A stretch of 64,000 bases of DNA from Myxococcota bacterium (lineage in GTDB: Bacteria > Myxococcota_A > UBA9160 > SMWR01): the NCBI GenBank assembly GCA_039030075.1, contig JBCCEW010000003.1, positions 124,001-188,000 of the forward strand. The letters are read 5' to 3'. The notes beneath the pieces were generated by a model. It was given only the letters and a program-made list of their open reading frames with translations. It was not told the DNA's origin and did no database searches. Positions within the stretch are counted from its first letter, which is position 1. Each line of letters opens with the position of its first letter. Below are positions 1 to 9,446 of this stretch, piece after piece. The position numbers and the translations under genes were made by a program.

Positions 1-27
1 GCCGGCGCCGCGACGGGAGAAGAGGTC

Positions 28-1032
28 ATGCAACAAGTACGAATCCACGCGCCGGGCGAAGTGCAGCTCGACGACGTCCCGACGCCCGAGCCGGGCCCCC
101 GCGACGCGGTCGTGCGCGTCCAGGCCTGCGGGATCTGCGGCAGCGACCTCGGCTACATCAAGATCGGCGGCATGGCCGGGCCTACGCCCGAGCCGATGCC
201 GCTGGGTCACGAATTCTCGGCCGTCGTCGATCGCGTCGGCAGCGAGGTCCGTCGCTTCCCGCCGGGCACCCGCGTCGTGGTCAATCCCATCGCGGCATCG
301 AACGCGATCGGCAGCGGTGGAGGCGAAGGCGCCTACGCGCCCGAGGTGCTGGTGCGCAACGTCGACGACGGCAGCGTGCTGTTTCCGATTCCCGAGGATC
401 TGCCCTTCGACCGCGCGGCTCTCGCCGAGCCTCTCGGCGTCGGCATGCACGCCGTAGAGCGCGCGGGCGTGTCGCCCGGCGACCAGGTGACGATCTTCGG
501 CGCCGGTCCGATCGGCTTGATGTCGCTGGCCGTCCTCAAATACCGGGGCTTCGACGACGTCGCGATCGTCGACCTGTCGCCCCACCGGCTCGGGATCGCC
601 GAGAAGCTCGGCGCCAGCCTCTTGCTGAACCCCGACGACGGCGACCTCTGGAAGCGTCTCCGGAAGCTCCACGGGAAGGCGTTCTTCATGGACGTCGTGC
701 CCACCACCGGAAGCCATGCGTACATCGAGGCGACGGGCTCGGAAGCAGTGCTCCAGGACATCCTCGCCCAGGCCCGCCCCGGTGCGGCGATCTCGTTGGT
801 CGCGCTCCACCGCCAGCCCCGCACCCTCGATCTGATGAGCGTGATGGCGAAGGAGCTGACCATCGCCGGCTCGATCGCCTACCCCGAAGACTACGGAGAC
901 ATGGTGCGCATGCTCTCCGAGGTGGACCTCTCCCCGGCGATCACGCACCGCTTCGGTCTTGCCGACTACACCCAGGCCCTCGACACGGCGCGCGATCCGA
1001 ACGTCGCTGGCAAGGTGCTGATCGAACCCTGA
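28..1032 (+). CDS. Zinc-dependent alcohol dehydrogenase (MDR family)
   Basis: This 334-residue protein is a medium-chain dehydrogenase of the threonine/sorbitol dehydrogenase type, expected to oxidise an alcohol with NAD(P)+ in the cytoplasm. The catalytic-zinc signature is visible as GICGSD (Cys37) and GHE (His61-Glu62), and the Rossmann loop as GAGPIGL near residue 165. The four-Cys structural zinc lobe usual after about residue 90 is missing; the stretch is Gly/Ala/Ser-rich instead. The ATG follows a GAAGAGG ribosome site. The next gene converges on it after 28 bp. The substrate cannot be read from sequence. Confidence 0.9.
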   Translation: MQQVRIHAPGEVQLDDVPTPEPGPRDAVVRVQACGICGSDLGYIKIGGMAGPTPEPMPLGHEFSAVVDRVGSEVRRFPPGTRVVVNPIAASNAIGSGGGEGAYAPEVLVRNVDDGSVLFPIPEDLPFDRAALAEPLGVGMHAVERAGVSPGDQVTIFGAGPIGLMSLAVLKYRGFDDVAIVDLSPHRLGIAEKLGASLLLNPDDGDLWKRLRKLHGKAFFMDVVPTTGSHAYIEATGSEAVLQDILAQARPGAAISLVALHRQPRTLDLMSVMAKELTIAGSIAYPEDYGDMVRMLSEVDLSPAITHRFGLADYTQALDTARDPNVAGKVLIEP

Positions 1033-1060
1033 GCCTCGCGCTCGGCGACCGGGGCAGGCG

Positions 1061-2209
1061 TCAATCGATACTGGCGTAGAGCGCCTCGACCAACCGCTCG
1101 CTGCGCGGGTCGCCAGTGATGCCGGTCTGCATCTGGTTCATCACGTAACCGAAGGCGAGTTCGCGCTCGGGGTCGGCGAAGGCCAGCGATCCGCCAGCAC
1201 CCGGGTGACCGAAGCTGCCCTCCGGGCACGCCACGCCCAGGGTCGGGGGCAGCATGAAGCCGAGGCCGAAGGTCGTCGGAAGCGGAATCACGGCGTCGTC
1301 CCCCGACGCCTGTTCCGCGCGCGCCCGGTCCACCGACGCGGACGACAAGAGCCGCGTGCCGTCGATCTCTCCGATGACCGCCGCGTAGAAGCGCGCCAGC
1401 GCGCGCGCGGTCCCGATGCCGTTCGACGAGGGCATCTCGGCAGCGCGCACGGCGGGCTCGTTCCACATCGGACCGTACTGGAACAGGTTGGAGGGTCCGC
1501 TGAGCACGCGGCCGAGCAGGGTCTCGGGCCCCATGAACTTCTCGCGCAGGGCGATGAGCTTCGGATCGGTCGGTTCGGGCGGGCCGTAGAGGGTGGCGAC
1601 GCGCGCTTGCTCCGCGTCGGGCAGCCCGATCCAGAAGTCGAGACCGAGGGGAGCCGCCGCTTCTTCCGCGAACACCTGGCCCAGCGTCTTCCCGGTCGCG
1701 CGCCGCACGCATTCGCCGAGGATCCAGCCGAAGCTGCGCGCGTGGTAGCCGTGGGCCGTGCCCGGTTCCCAGTTCGGCTTCTGGGCCGCGATCGCGTCGC
1801 AGACCGGCTGCCACGCCAGAACGTCTTCGAGGGTGAGATTCCCGTCGACGGCGGCGAGCCCGGCGCGGTGGGTGAGCACGTCGCGCAGCAGGATCCCGCC
1901 CTTCCCCTCGGCCGCGAACTCGGGCCAGAGGGCGGCGACCGGCGTGTCGAGGTCGAGCACGCCCCCCTCGACGAGACGGTGCACCAGCGTCGCGGTCAGT
2001 CCCTTGGTGGTGGAGAAGACGATCCCGGCGGTGTCTTCCTGCCAGGGCGCCCCGCTGTCGCGATCGGCGAGACCGCCCCAGACATCGACGACGGGTGCAC
2101 CACGCCAATAGACGCAGCACGCGGCCCCGACCTCTTCGGGAAGGTTCTGGGCAAAGGCATCGCGGACCGCGGCGAAGCGCGGCTCGAAACGACCGTGGAC
2201 CTCGGACAC
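1061..2209 (-). CDS. Serine hydrolase, beta-lactamase/EstB family
   Basis: The protein (382 residues from the GTG at 2209) belongs to the class-C beta-lactamase-like serine hydrolases (PF00144), mostly esterases or peptidases acting on unknown small substrates. The nucleophile motif is STTK at residues 66-69, LTHRAGL lies at 112-118, and Tyr155 in the GYHARSFGW segment is the likely second catalytic residue; HPGAGG near the C-terminus replaces the KTG box. No signal peptide is seen, so it is probably cytoplasmic. I chose GTG 2209 because the reading frame upstream runs through the AT-rich operator region. It is divergent from the aldehyde dehydrogenase and may share its regulator. Confidence 0.85.
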   Translation of the reverse strand: MSEVHGRFEPRFAAVRDAFAQNLPEEVGAACCVYWRGAPVVDVWGGLADRDSGAPWQEDTAGIVFSTTKGLTATLVHRLVEGGVLDLDTPVAALWPEFAAEGKGGILLRDVLTHRAGLAAVDGNLTLEDVLAWQPVCDAIAAQKPNWEPGTAHGYHARSFGWILGECVRRATGKTLGQVFAEEAAAPLGLDFWIGLPDAEQARVATLYGPPEPTDPKLIALREKFMGPETLLGRVLSGPSNLFQYGPMWNEPAVRAAEMPSSNGIGTARALARFYAAVIGEIDGTRLLSSASVDRARAEQASGDDAVIPLPTTFGLGFMLPPTLGVACPEGSFGHPGAGGSLAFADPERELAFGYVMNQMQTGITGDPRSERLVEALYASID

Positions 2210-2244
2210 GGACCCGACATAGCAGAACGAGGCGCAGCGAAGAA

Positions 2245-2266
2245 TTACATTATGCCCGCAATGTAA
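2245..2266. promoter_or_regulatory. Perfect palindrome, probable repressor operator
   Basis: TTACATT (2245-2251), an 8-base spacer, then AATGTAA (2260-2266) form a perfect inverted repeat. It sits in the 113-bp divergent gap between the serine hydrolase and the aldehyde dehydrogenase and is conspicuously AT-rich for this genome. On the minus strand it overlaps CATAAT, a possible -10 box for the hydrolase. The size and symmetry fit a TetR- or GntR-type dimer site controlling both genes. No regulator gene lies next to it. Confidence 0.6.
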
Positions 2267-2322
2267 ATTTCGGTAGGATGGGCGGCGCGCCACCCCTGCG
2301 CCGACTGTCACTGGAGATCCCC

Positions 2323-3795
2323 ATGGCCCTGGCCCCCCTGGCTCCCGAGACCCGCAATCTGATCGACGGCGAGCTCACCGCCGCGAGCAACGGCAACACC
2401 TTCGAGAACGTCGATCCCAGCACCGAAGAAGTGCTCGGGACCTGCGCCGACGGCACGAAGGACGACATGCTGCGCGCGGTGGCCGCGGCGCGGCGCAGCT
2501 TCGACGAGACCGACTGGTCGCGCGACGCGAGCTTCCGATCGCGCTGCCTTCGCCAGCTCTACGAAGCCATGCTCGCCGACAAGGAACAGCTCCGCAGCAT
2601 CGTCGTGCACGAGGCGGGCGCACCGGTGTCGTTGACGGGCTTCATGCACGTCGACGATCCGATCGAGATGATGTCGTACTGGGCCGATCTCGCGGAGAGC
2701 TACCGCTACGAAGAGCGGATGGAGAACGTGATGTTCGGCGGCAATCCGCAGGGGCGCATCCTGCTGCGCGAGCCGGCCGGCGTGGTCGGCGCCATCACGC
2801 CCTGGAACGTCCCGCTCTACCTGAACATCGCGAAGATCGGCCCGGCCCTGGCATCGGGCTGCACCCTCGTGTTGAAGCCCGCCCCCGACACGCCTTGGAG
2901 CGGCACCCACCTCGGCAAGCTGCTCGCCGAGCACACCGACATTCCGGCCGGCGTCGTGAACATCGTGAGCTCGGCCGACCATCTCACCGGCGAGATCCTG
3001 TCGACCGACCCGCGCATCGACGTCGTGACCTTCACCGGCTCCACCGCCACCGGCCGCCGCATCATGGAATGCGCCGCGCCGACGGTGAAGAAGGTCTTCC
3101 TCGAGCTCGGCGGCAAGTCCGCGAACATCGTGCTCGACGACGCGGCCTTCGAAGCCGTCCTCCCGGGCACGGCCTTCACCTGCACCCACGGTGGACAGGG
3201 CTGCGCCATCACGACGCGCCTGCTGCTGCCGCGCTCGCGCTACGACGAGGGCCTGGCGCTCGTGAAGCAGGCCTTCGAGAACTGGAACTACGGCGACCCG
3301 AAGAACCCGGCCAACATGCAGGGACCGCAGGTCAGCCGTCGCCAGCAGGAGCGGGTGCTCGAGTACATCGAGAAGGGGAAGCGCGACGGCGCGAAGCTGC
3401 TGGTGGGCGGCGGCATCCCGAAGCACCTCGAGAAGGGCTTCTTCATCGAGCCCACGCTCTTCGCCGACGTCGACCCCGCCAGCACGATCGCCCAGGAAGA
3501 GATCTTCGGCCCGGTCCTCTGCGTGATCCCCTACGACGACGACGCCGACGCGGTGCGCATCGCGAACCAGTCCGAGTACGGGCTGTCCGGCGCGGTGCAC
3601 TCGGCCGACGCGGACCGGGCGCTCGCCGTCGCGCGACAGGTCCGCACGGGCACGATCAGCGTGAACGGCGCCCAGTGGTTCCACGTGGATACGCCCTTCG
3701 GCGGCTACAAGCAGAGCGGGCTGGGACGCGAGAACGGCGTCGCCGGCTTCGAGGAGTACCTCGAGACGAAGGTGGTGGCGGTCCCCGCGAGCTGA
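2323..3795 (+). CDS. NAD(P)+-dependent aldehyde dehydrogenase
   Basis: This 490-residue cytoplasmic enzyme of the ALDH superfamily oxidises an aldehyde to the acid. The family residues are all present: Asn162 in TPWN, Glu261 in LELGGKS, and the nucleophile Cys294 in GGQGC; EEIFGPV follows near residue 395. The ATG at 2323 is preceded by GGAG at a six-base spacing and matches the usual family N-terminus, whereas the open frame upstream crosses the operator. It is divergent from a serine hydrolase and followed 156 bp later by the HpnN-like gene. With the alcohol dehydrogenase at the window start it could complete an alcohol-to-acid route, which is inference. Confidence 0.93.
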   Translation: MALAPLAPETRNLIDGELTAASNGNTFENVDPSTEEVLGTCADGTKDDMLRAVAAARRSFDETDWSRDASFRSRCLRQLYEAMLADKEQLRSIVVHEAGAPVSLTGFMHVDDPIEMMSYWADLAESYRYEERMENVMFGGNPQGRILLREPAGVVGAITPWNVPLYLNIAKIGPALASGCTLVLKPAPDTPWSGTHLGKLLAEHTDIPAGVVNIVSSADHLTGEILSTDPRIDVVTFTGSTATGRRIMECAAPTVKKVFLELGGKSANIVLDDAAFEAVLPGTAFTCTHGGQGCAITTRLLLPRSRYDEGLALVKQAFENWNYGDPKNPANMQGPQVSRRQQERVLEYIEKGKRDGAKLLVGGGIPKHLEKGFFIEPTLFADVDPASTIAQEEIFGPVLCVIPYDDDADAVRIANQSEYGLSGAVHSADADRALAVARQVRTGTISVNGAQWFHVDTPFGGYKQSGLGRENGVAGFEEYLETKVVAVPAS

Positions 3796-3951
3796 GCCCA
3801 CCTCGCCCTCGCACGGTCCGAGAACCGCGAGACCCGCCTCCCTGGTCTGCAAGAGCGACGCGGGTACTCTTCCGCGGTCGCGCCATCGTGGTCCGGGACC
3901 GGGTGATGCCCGGGCCGCCGTGACGGTGCACCAAGGGGGACCCTCGCGTTG

Positions 3952-6612
3952 ATGAGCCAACTCGACGCCTGGCTCGGCGTCCGGCTGGCCGGTTGGGTCG
4001 ACGGCGTCCGAGAACGGGCAGTCGCCGTCGTCTGGGCGTGTCTGCTCGCCACCGTGGTCCTCGGCGTCTACGCGGCCTTCGGCCTTCGTATCAACTCGGA
4101 CAACCTGGCCCTGCTCTCCGAGGACATCCCCGCGCGGCGCAACCACGCCGCGTTCGCCGAGCTCTTCCCGAACCTCGAGAGTGCGCTCTTCGTCGTGGTG
4201 GACGGCGCCACGCCGGAACTGGCACGCGAAGCCGCCGAAGATCTCGAAGCGCGCTTGGCCGCGCGCCCCGACGACTTCCAGGCCGTCTATCGCCCCGGTG
4301 GGGGGGAGTTCTTCGGACGCCACGGCCTGCTCTACCGCAGCGTCGAAGACCTGGAGGAGTTCTCGGACCGGCTCGCCGGCCTGCAGCCGATCCTCGCAAC
4401 CCTCGAACAGGACCCGTCGATCGCCAGCCTCTCGAAGCTGGTACGACGGGGCCTGCGGGCCCTCGAAGATCAGAGCCCGGACACCACCCAGGCCACCGAA
4501 TGGAGCGCCGTCCTCGACCGCGTCTCCCAGGCCACCGTCGACGTCTACCGCGAGTACCCGGTGGCCATCTCGTGGACCGAGGTGTTGGCGCGCGGCTCGG
4601 CCCTCGAAACGACGAAGCGCCACGTGTTGATCGTCCACGCTGCCCTCGACTTCAGCAGCCCCTTCGCGGCCGCGGCCGCCGTCGGTCAGATCCACGGCGA
4701 AGCCCTCGCCGGCGGCTGGGACGCGGAGCACGGCGTTCAGGTGCGGGTCACCGGCAACCCGGCCCTCAACTTCGAGGAGATGGTCGGCATCGCCTGGGAC
4801 GTCGGGCTCGGCGGCGTCTTCTGCTTCGTGTTCGTGGTGTTCGTGCTCTACGCCGCGCTGCGCTCGTGGAAGCTCACCATCGCGGCCATCGCGACGCTGC
4901 TGGTGGGCCTGGTGTGGGCCGCCGCGATCGCCGCTGCGACGGTCGGGCACCTGACGGTGGTTTCGCTCTCGGTCGCGATCCTGTTCATCGGGCTCGGCGT
5001 CGACTTCGCGATCCATCTGGGCATGCGGTACGCCCAGCGCCTGCGCGACGGCGAGCCCCACGCGGACGCCCTGCGCGGCGCGACCCGCGACGTCGGCAGC
5101 TCGCTCGTGCTCTGCACGATCACCACTGCCATCGGCTTCTTCGTGTTCGCCCCCACCGACTACGTCGGCGTGGCCGAGCTCGGGGTGATCGCGGGTTCGA
5201 GCATGATCGCGGTCTCCTTCCTCACCTTCACGTTCTTCCCCGCGCTCTTGTCCTCCTGGCTCGCGCTGCGCGGCGAACGGCCGATCTCGGCGCCGCTCCA
5301 GTTCGAGATGGACCTGGGGACGGCAGTGGTGCGCCGTGCGCGGGCCGTGCGCTGGATCGCGGCGGCGCTCTTCGTCGCGGGGCTCGCCGCGATCCCGTCG
5401 GCGCGCTTCGACCCCAACGTGATCGACATGCGCGATCCGGACACCGAGTCGGTGCAGGCCTTCAACGATCTGCTGGACGCCAGCGGTGCGGCCTCACCCT
5501 GGTACGTCGATGCGGTGGCCGCGGATCTCGATGCCGCCGTCGCGCTGGGCCAGGAGCTCGAAGGGCTGGCGCCGGTGGCGCGCGCGACGACCCTCGCGAG
5601 CTATGTCCCGGCCGATCAGGAAGAGAAACGCGAACTCCTCTTCGACCTCGCCTTCCTGCTCGAGAGCCCCGGCGAGGCTCTGCCCGGGCCGGCGCCGAGC
5701 ACCGAGAGCCAGGTGGAGGCCCTCCGCGACCTGCACGCGTTCCTCGAGGAGCGTTCGTCCGCCGACTCGGGCGTGCTCGCAGCCAGCATCCAGAAGCTGC
5801 GTCGCCATCTCGCCGAGTTCCTGGAGCGTGTGGACGCCGACGGAAACCCGGAAGCGGCGCTCGCCCGGCTCGAGACGCTGCTACTGGCCAACCTCGATCG
5901 CCAGCTCGAGCGTCTGCGCCTCGCCCTCGAACCCGAAGCGGTGAGCCTCGAGAGCCTGCCGCGCGAGCTGCGCGAGCGCCTGGTGGCCCCCGATGGCCAG
6001 GCACGCGTCCAGATCTTTCCGGAAGCAAACCTGCGTGAGGAGAACGCGATGCGCGCGTTCACCGAGGCGGTGGCCGACGTCGCGCCCGGCGCGAATGGCA
6101 TCGCCTACAACCTGCTCGCCTTCGAAGAGGCGACGAAGCGCTCGTTCCTGCAGGCGCTGGGCTCGGCGGTGCTCTGCATCGGCGTCCTGCTCTTCTGGCT
6201 GTGGCGCCGCTGGGACGACACCTTCTTGGTGCTGGCTCCGCTCTTCCTCTCGGCTGTTCTTTCGGTGGCCACGATGGGCCTGCTCGGGATCAGCTTCAAC
6301 TTCGTGAACGTGATCGTGATCCCGCTGATGTTCGGCATCGGTGTCGACAGCGGCATCCACCTCGTGCACCGCTCCCGCGAACTCGACTCGGCCGAGGGCC
6401 TGCTCGGCACGACCACCGCGCGCGCGGTCTTCTACAGCGCGCTCACCACGACGATCAGCTTCGGCAGCCTGGGACTCTCGTCCCACGTAGGGATGGCGGG
6501 CCTGGGCATCCTGCTCTCGATCGGAATGGTCCTGACCGTCCTCTCGAACCTCGTGCTGCTGCCGGCTCTGCTCGCGCTGCGCACGGAGCCCAGTTCAGAC
6601 ATGGCGGGCTGA
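3952..6612 (+). CDS. hpnN: HpnN-like RND/MMPL transporter (hopanoid trafficking)
   Basis: The protein is about 886 residues and has the RND layout of two repeats: a first membrane helix near 22-45 followed by a periplasmic domain, a helix bundle near 280-440, then a second periplasmic domain and a bundle near 725-880. The first periplasmic domain carries the HpnN-type pattern FFGRHGLLYRSVEDL followed by LAGLQPILATLEQDPS. HpnN moves hopanoids to the outer membrane in other Gram-negative bacteria; that role is transferred by family. AAGGGGGA precedes both TTG 3949 and ATG 3952; either could be the start. No hopanoid biosynthesis gene lies in this window. Confidence 0.8.
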   Translation: MSQLDAWLGVRLAGWVDGVRERAVAVVWACLLATVVLGVYAAFGLRINSDNLALLSEDIPARRNHAAFAELFPNLESALFVVVDGATPELAREAAEDLEARLAARPDDFQAVYRPGGGEFFGRHGLLYRSVEDLEEFSDRLAGLQPILATLEQDPSIASLSKLVRRGLRALEDQSPDTTQATEWSAVLDRVSQATVDVYREYPVAISWTEVLARGSALETTKRHVLIVHAALDFSSPFAAAAAVGQIHGEALAGGWDAEHGVQVRVTGNPALNFEEMVGIAWDVGLGGVFCFVFVVFVLYAALRSWKLTIAAIATLLVGLVWAAAIAAATVGHLTVVSLSVAILFIGLGVDFAIHLGMRYAQRLRDGEPHADALRGATRDVGSSLVLCTITTAIGFFVFAPTDYVGVAELGVIAGSSMIAVSFLTFTFFPALLSSWLALRGERPISAPLQFEMDLGTAVVRRARAVRWIAAALFVAGLAAIPSARFDPNVIDMRDPDTESVQAFNDLLDASGAASPWYVDAVAADLDAAVALGQELEGLAPVARATTLASYVPADQEEKRELLFDLAFLLESPGEALPGPAPSTESQVEALRDLHAFLEERSSADSGVLAASIQKLRRHLAEFLERVDADGNPEAALARLETLLLANLDRQLERLRLALEPEAVSLESLPRELRERLVAPDGQARVQIFPEANLREENAMRAFTEAVADVAPGANGIAYNLLAFEEATKRSFLQALGSAVLCIGVLLFWLWRRWDDTFLVLAPLFLSAVLSVATMGLLGISFNFVNVIVIPLMFGIGVDSGIHLVHRSRELDSAEGLLGTTTARAVFYSALTTTISFGSLGLSSHVGMAGLGILLSIGMVLTVLSNLVLLPALLALRTEPSSDMAG

Positions 6613-6689
6613 ACGCGGGAGGTCAGGTGGGCCGAACCGCGCACCGACGCCCGTTGTGGCAAGCTTGGCGGCCCACCCAGGAGTCCCCC

Positions 6690-7787
6690 ATGCAGCATCC
6701 CCCCGCGCGTCCGTTGCGCGTCATCCAGTGGTCCACGGGCAACGCCGGTCGTCCCGCGATTCGCGGCATCGTGCGTCACCCCGATCTCGAGCTCGTCGGC
6801 GTCCACGCCCACTCGACCGAGAAGCACGGCGTCGACGCAGCCACCCTCGCCGGCCTGGACACGCCGACGGGCGTCACCGCCACCGGCGACGTGGATGCCC
6901 TGCTCGCGATGGACGCAGACTGCGTCTGCTACATGGCCCAGGGCGAGACCCGCATCCGCGAGACGATCGAAGACCTCTCCCGGATCCTGCGGTCCGGGAA
7001 GAACGTGGTGAACACCTCGCTCGTCTCTCTCTGCTACCCGGGCTTCTCCCCGAAGCTGCGCGACGCCCTGCAGGCGGCCTGCGAGGAGGGCGGCTCGACC
7101 TTCTACACCTCGGGCTTCGACCCGGGCTGGTCGGGCGACGTGATCCCGCTCGCGCTCGCGAGCACCTGTGAACGCGTCGATCGCATCCGGGTGACCGAGT
7201 GCATGGACTACTCGACCTACGAGGACCCGGGCTTCACCGGCGTCTTCTTCGGCTACGGACGTCCCCTCGACTACGAAGCGCCGCTGCTTCAGCCGGGCAT
7301 GCTCAAGGGTGGCTGGGGTTGCATGGTGCTCATGCTCGCCGACGCCCTGGGCGTCTCCCTCGACGAGATTCGCGAAGAGCACGAGCGTCTGCCGGCGCCG
7401 GAGAGCTTCGAGACCGCCATGGGCAAGATCGAGAAGGGAACCTGCGCCGGCGTGCGCTTCGAAGTGCAGGGCATCGTCGACGGCGAACCCGCCCTCGTCG
7501 CCGCCCACGTGAATCGGCTGCGCCAGGACATCGGGCCCCAGTGGGATCGTCTCTCGGGCGACAAGCACTCGGGCTACAAGATCGAGGTCGTCGGCTCCCC
7601 GTCCCTCACCTGCGAGATCGAACCGGTGGGCGAAGACGGCGACCACAACACGGCGGGCATCCTGGGGACGGCGATGCGCGTGGTGAATGCGATCCCGACC
7701 GTGGTCGCGCACGCGCCGGGCGTCGTCTCGACGCTGGACCTGCCGCTCTTCACGGCGCGCGGCGTCGGCGGCCAGGTGCGGAGCTAG
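6690..7787 (+). CDS. DapB-like NAD(P)-dependent dehydrogenase
   Basis: This 365-residue protein resembles the dihydrodipicolinate-reductase-like family that includes diaminopentanoate dehydrogenase. It opens with a Rossmann fingerprint, VIQWSTGNAGR, at residues 11-21, and continues with the family's second domain (FDPGWSGD near 145, then the SGYKIEV segment). It probably reduces or oxidises a carbonyl or amine using NAD(P)(H); the substrate is unknown. The ATG at 6690 follows CAGGAG. It lies 77 bp after the HpnN-like gene on the same strand and 65 bp before a lipoprotein gene, so co-transcription is possible. Confidence 0.8.
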   Translation: MQHPPARPLRVIQWSTGNAGRPAIRGIVRHPDLELVGVHAHSTEKHGVDAATLAGLDTPTGVTATGDVDALLAMDADCVCYMAQGETRIRETIEDLSRILRSGKNVVNTSLVSLCYPGFSPKLRDALQAACEEGGSTFYTSGFDPGWSGDVIPLALASTCERVDRIRVTECMDYSTYEDPGFTGVFFGYGRPLDYEAPLLQPGMLKGGWGCMVLMLADALGVSLDEIREEHERLPAPESFETAMGKIEKGTCAGVRFEVQGIVDGEPALVAAHVNRLRQDIGPQWDRLSGDKHSGYKIEVVGSPSLTCEIEPVGEDGDHNTAGILGTAMRVVNAIPTVVAHAPGVVSTLDLPLFTARGVGGQVRS

Positions 7788-7852
7788 CGAACCCGCGGCG
7801 CACACCGGACCCCATCGTGGAGCGAGCGGGCACGGTCGCTACGCTCGGGCGC

Positions 7853-8383
7853 ATGCGAAACCCCGTGGCATCTGCAGCACGTCGCTTCCGGCAGCTGCTC
7901 GCGTTCGCGGGGGTCGCGCTCCTGTGGGCTGCCTGCATCCAGGCTCCGGTGCGGGTCGAGGTGACCGAAGGGGCCGTCGAGCGGCTCGCGGCCGCTCAGA
8001 CCTTCGCGCTCGCCCCCGTAGAATCCCCGCCGCCGCCGGCCGTCACGAAGCGCATCGAGTCGACGCTGCGCTCGGAGCTCGCGGACCGCGGCCTGCGCGA
8101 CGTGCCGCTCGGGGAGGCCGAGGTGAAGATCGCGTACCGCACGAACCGGGAACCGCGAGAGCGCATCGCGAGCGTCCCGAATGCCGAAGGCGGCGACTTC
8201 GGGACGCTCCAGGCGTACACGGAGAAGACGATCGAGATCGACGTGCTCGATGCGAAAACGGGCGACGTGCTCTGGCAGGGCGTGGGGCAGATCGACGTCG
8301 TCTCCGAGTCGAGCCAGCCCCAGGCCGCGGCGAAGGTGGTGCACGAGGTGCTCGCTCGGTTCCCGCGCGAACCGGTGGACTAG
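7853..8383 (+). CDS. DUF4136-type lipoprotein
   Basis: The 176-residue product starts with an arginine-rich N-terminus, a hydrophobic stretch and a lipobox ending LLWAAC, so it should be a membrane-anchored lipoprotein. The mature part has the look of DUF4136 proteins: TFALAP early, a paired ELADRGL segment, KIAYRT strand, and GDVLWQG late. The function of this family is not known. It is the last gene of a same-strand run that starts with the aldehyde dehydrogenase and converges on the next gene with a 46-bp gap. Confidence 0.72.
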   Translation: MRNPVASAARRFRQLLAFAGVALLWAACIQAPVRVEVTEGAVERLAAAQTFALAPVESPPPPAVTKRIESTLRSELADRGLRDVPLGEAEVKIAYRTNREPRERIASVPNAEGGDFGTLQAYTEKTIEIDVLDAKTGDVLWQGVGQIDVVSESSQPQAAAKVVHEVLARFPREPVD

Positions 8384-8429
8384 CGCCGCTTCCGAGTGAT
8401 CTCGGTGGAAGCCCCACCGCGTCTCGTCC

Positions 8430-9377
8430 TCACGTCCGCTCCCAGATCGGCAGGCCCAGGAAGCGCAGCGTGCGGGTGCCGTCGGCGGCGCGTTCGTCGC
8501 CGAAGAGCAGGAAGCGCCGGTTCCGCGAGATCAGGCCACCCTCGGCGTCGACCGCTTTGGTGCGGGTGTAGGCGGGCCACAGGATGCGCAGGGCGTCGTC
8601 GGAAGCGCCGTCGGGGCGCGTCGTGCGACGGTGCATGAAGAGCGGCGCCACGCCGCGCGCGCTGTGCGCCGCGCTGCGGGACCAGTACACGAGCCCCGCA
8701 TGGCCGCGAGAGGCGTCGGCGCTCTCCTCGATCTGGAACAGCGGGAGGAACCGCGCACTGCGGCGCTCACCACCCCATTCTGCGCCGGCGAGCAGGGCGA
8801 CCTCGACCGAGCGGGCGTCGCCGTCGCGCTTCCAGTCGAAGAGGCCGAACGAGGTGACGCGCAGGTCTTCGCCCGGGCCGTCGACGATGCGCAGATTCGG
8901 GAGGGTGTAGAGCGTGTCGTCCGCCCGCACATAGAGAGGAAACATCGCCGAGAAGGGCCGGTCCTTCGCCACCCAGGTCGGGGGCAGCAGCCAGACCGTG
9001 TAGCGGTCGCTCTGATAGAAGAACGGGAAGAACAGGAACTCGCCCTGGGGCGAGCGGAACCAGAACGGAGCCGCACGCTCGAGCCCGTCGTCACTCCACT
9101 TCACGAGGGGCCAGAGCACGTGGTGGTCGCGCCCGTCGCGGGTGCGCGCATAGACGGGAAAGACGAGGGTGAAGTCGTCCTCGTGCACGAAGAGCGGGTA
9201 GAGGAGCGACTTCTCGTCTTCGGTGGCGACGACCAGGGGCCAGAGGTCGAGCCCCTGCTCCTGGGGAGCGGGCGTCGGTAGCGGGGGTTGGGAATCCGGG
9301 ACGGCGCCCGCGCGCGACGCGAAGAGCAGCGCAGCAATCGAGAAGCCGAGGGTCAGACGTCGAACGATGCCAGACAT
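8430..9377 (-). CDS. Secreted protein with aromatic-rich repeats, unknown function
   Basis: I do not recognise a family. The 315-residue protein starts at ATG 9377 behind a clean AAGGAG site and has a signal peptide ending near SRAGAV. The mature protein repeats short strand-like units with a Pro and aromatics, for example LLYPLFVHEDD, LVFPVYARTRDG, LFFPFFYQSD and AMFPLYVRADD, at roughly 20-50 residue intervals. This suggests a beta-propeller or beta-barrel-like envelope protein. It lies downstream of the LLM/SDR operon on the same strand but 185 bp away. Confidence 0.65.
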   Translation of the reverse strand: MSGIVRRLTLGFSIAALLFASRAGAVPDSQPPLPTPAPQEQGLDLWPLVVATEDEKSLLYPLFVHEDDFTLVFPVYARTRDGRDHHVLWPLVKWSDDGLERAAPFWFRSPQGEFLFFPFFYQSDRYTVWLLPPTWVAKDRPFSAMFPLYVRADDTLYTLPNLRIVDGPGEDLRVTSFGLFDWKRDGDARSVEVALLAGAEWGGERRSARFLPLFQIEESADASRGHAGLVYWSRSAAHSARGVAPLFMHRRTTRPDGASDDALRILWPAYTRTKAVDAEGGLISRNRRFLLFGDERAADGTRTLRFLGLPIWERT

Positions 9378-9446
9378 GGACGATCTCCTTCGAGGTGTGC
9401 CGTCCCCCAGAGCAGATCGCGTGCCAAGGCTGTGGAGGGCGCGGAA

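Noticed and set aside
2308-5061. 917-codon minus-strand open frame
   Set aside because: It is antisense to the aldehyde dehydrogenase and HpnN-like genes and has no recognisable domain.
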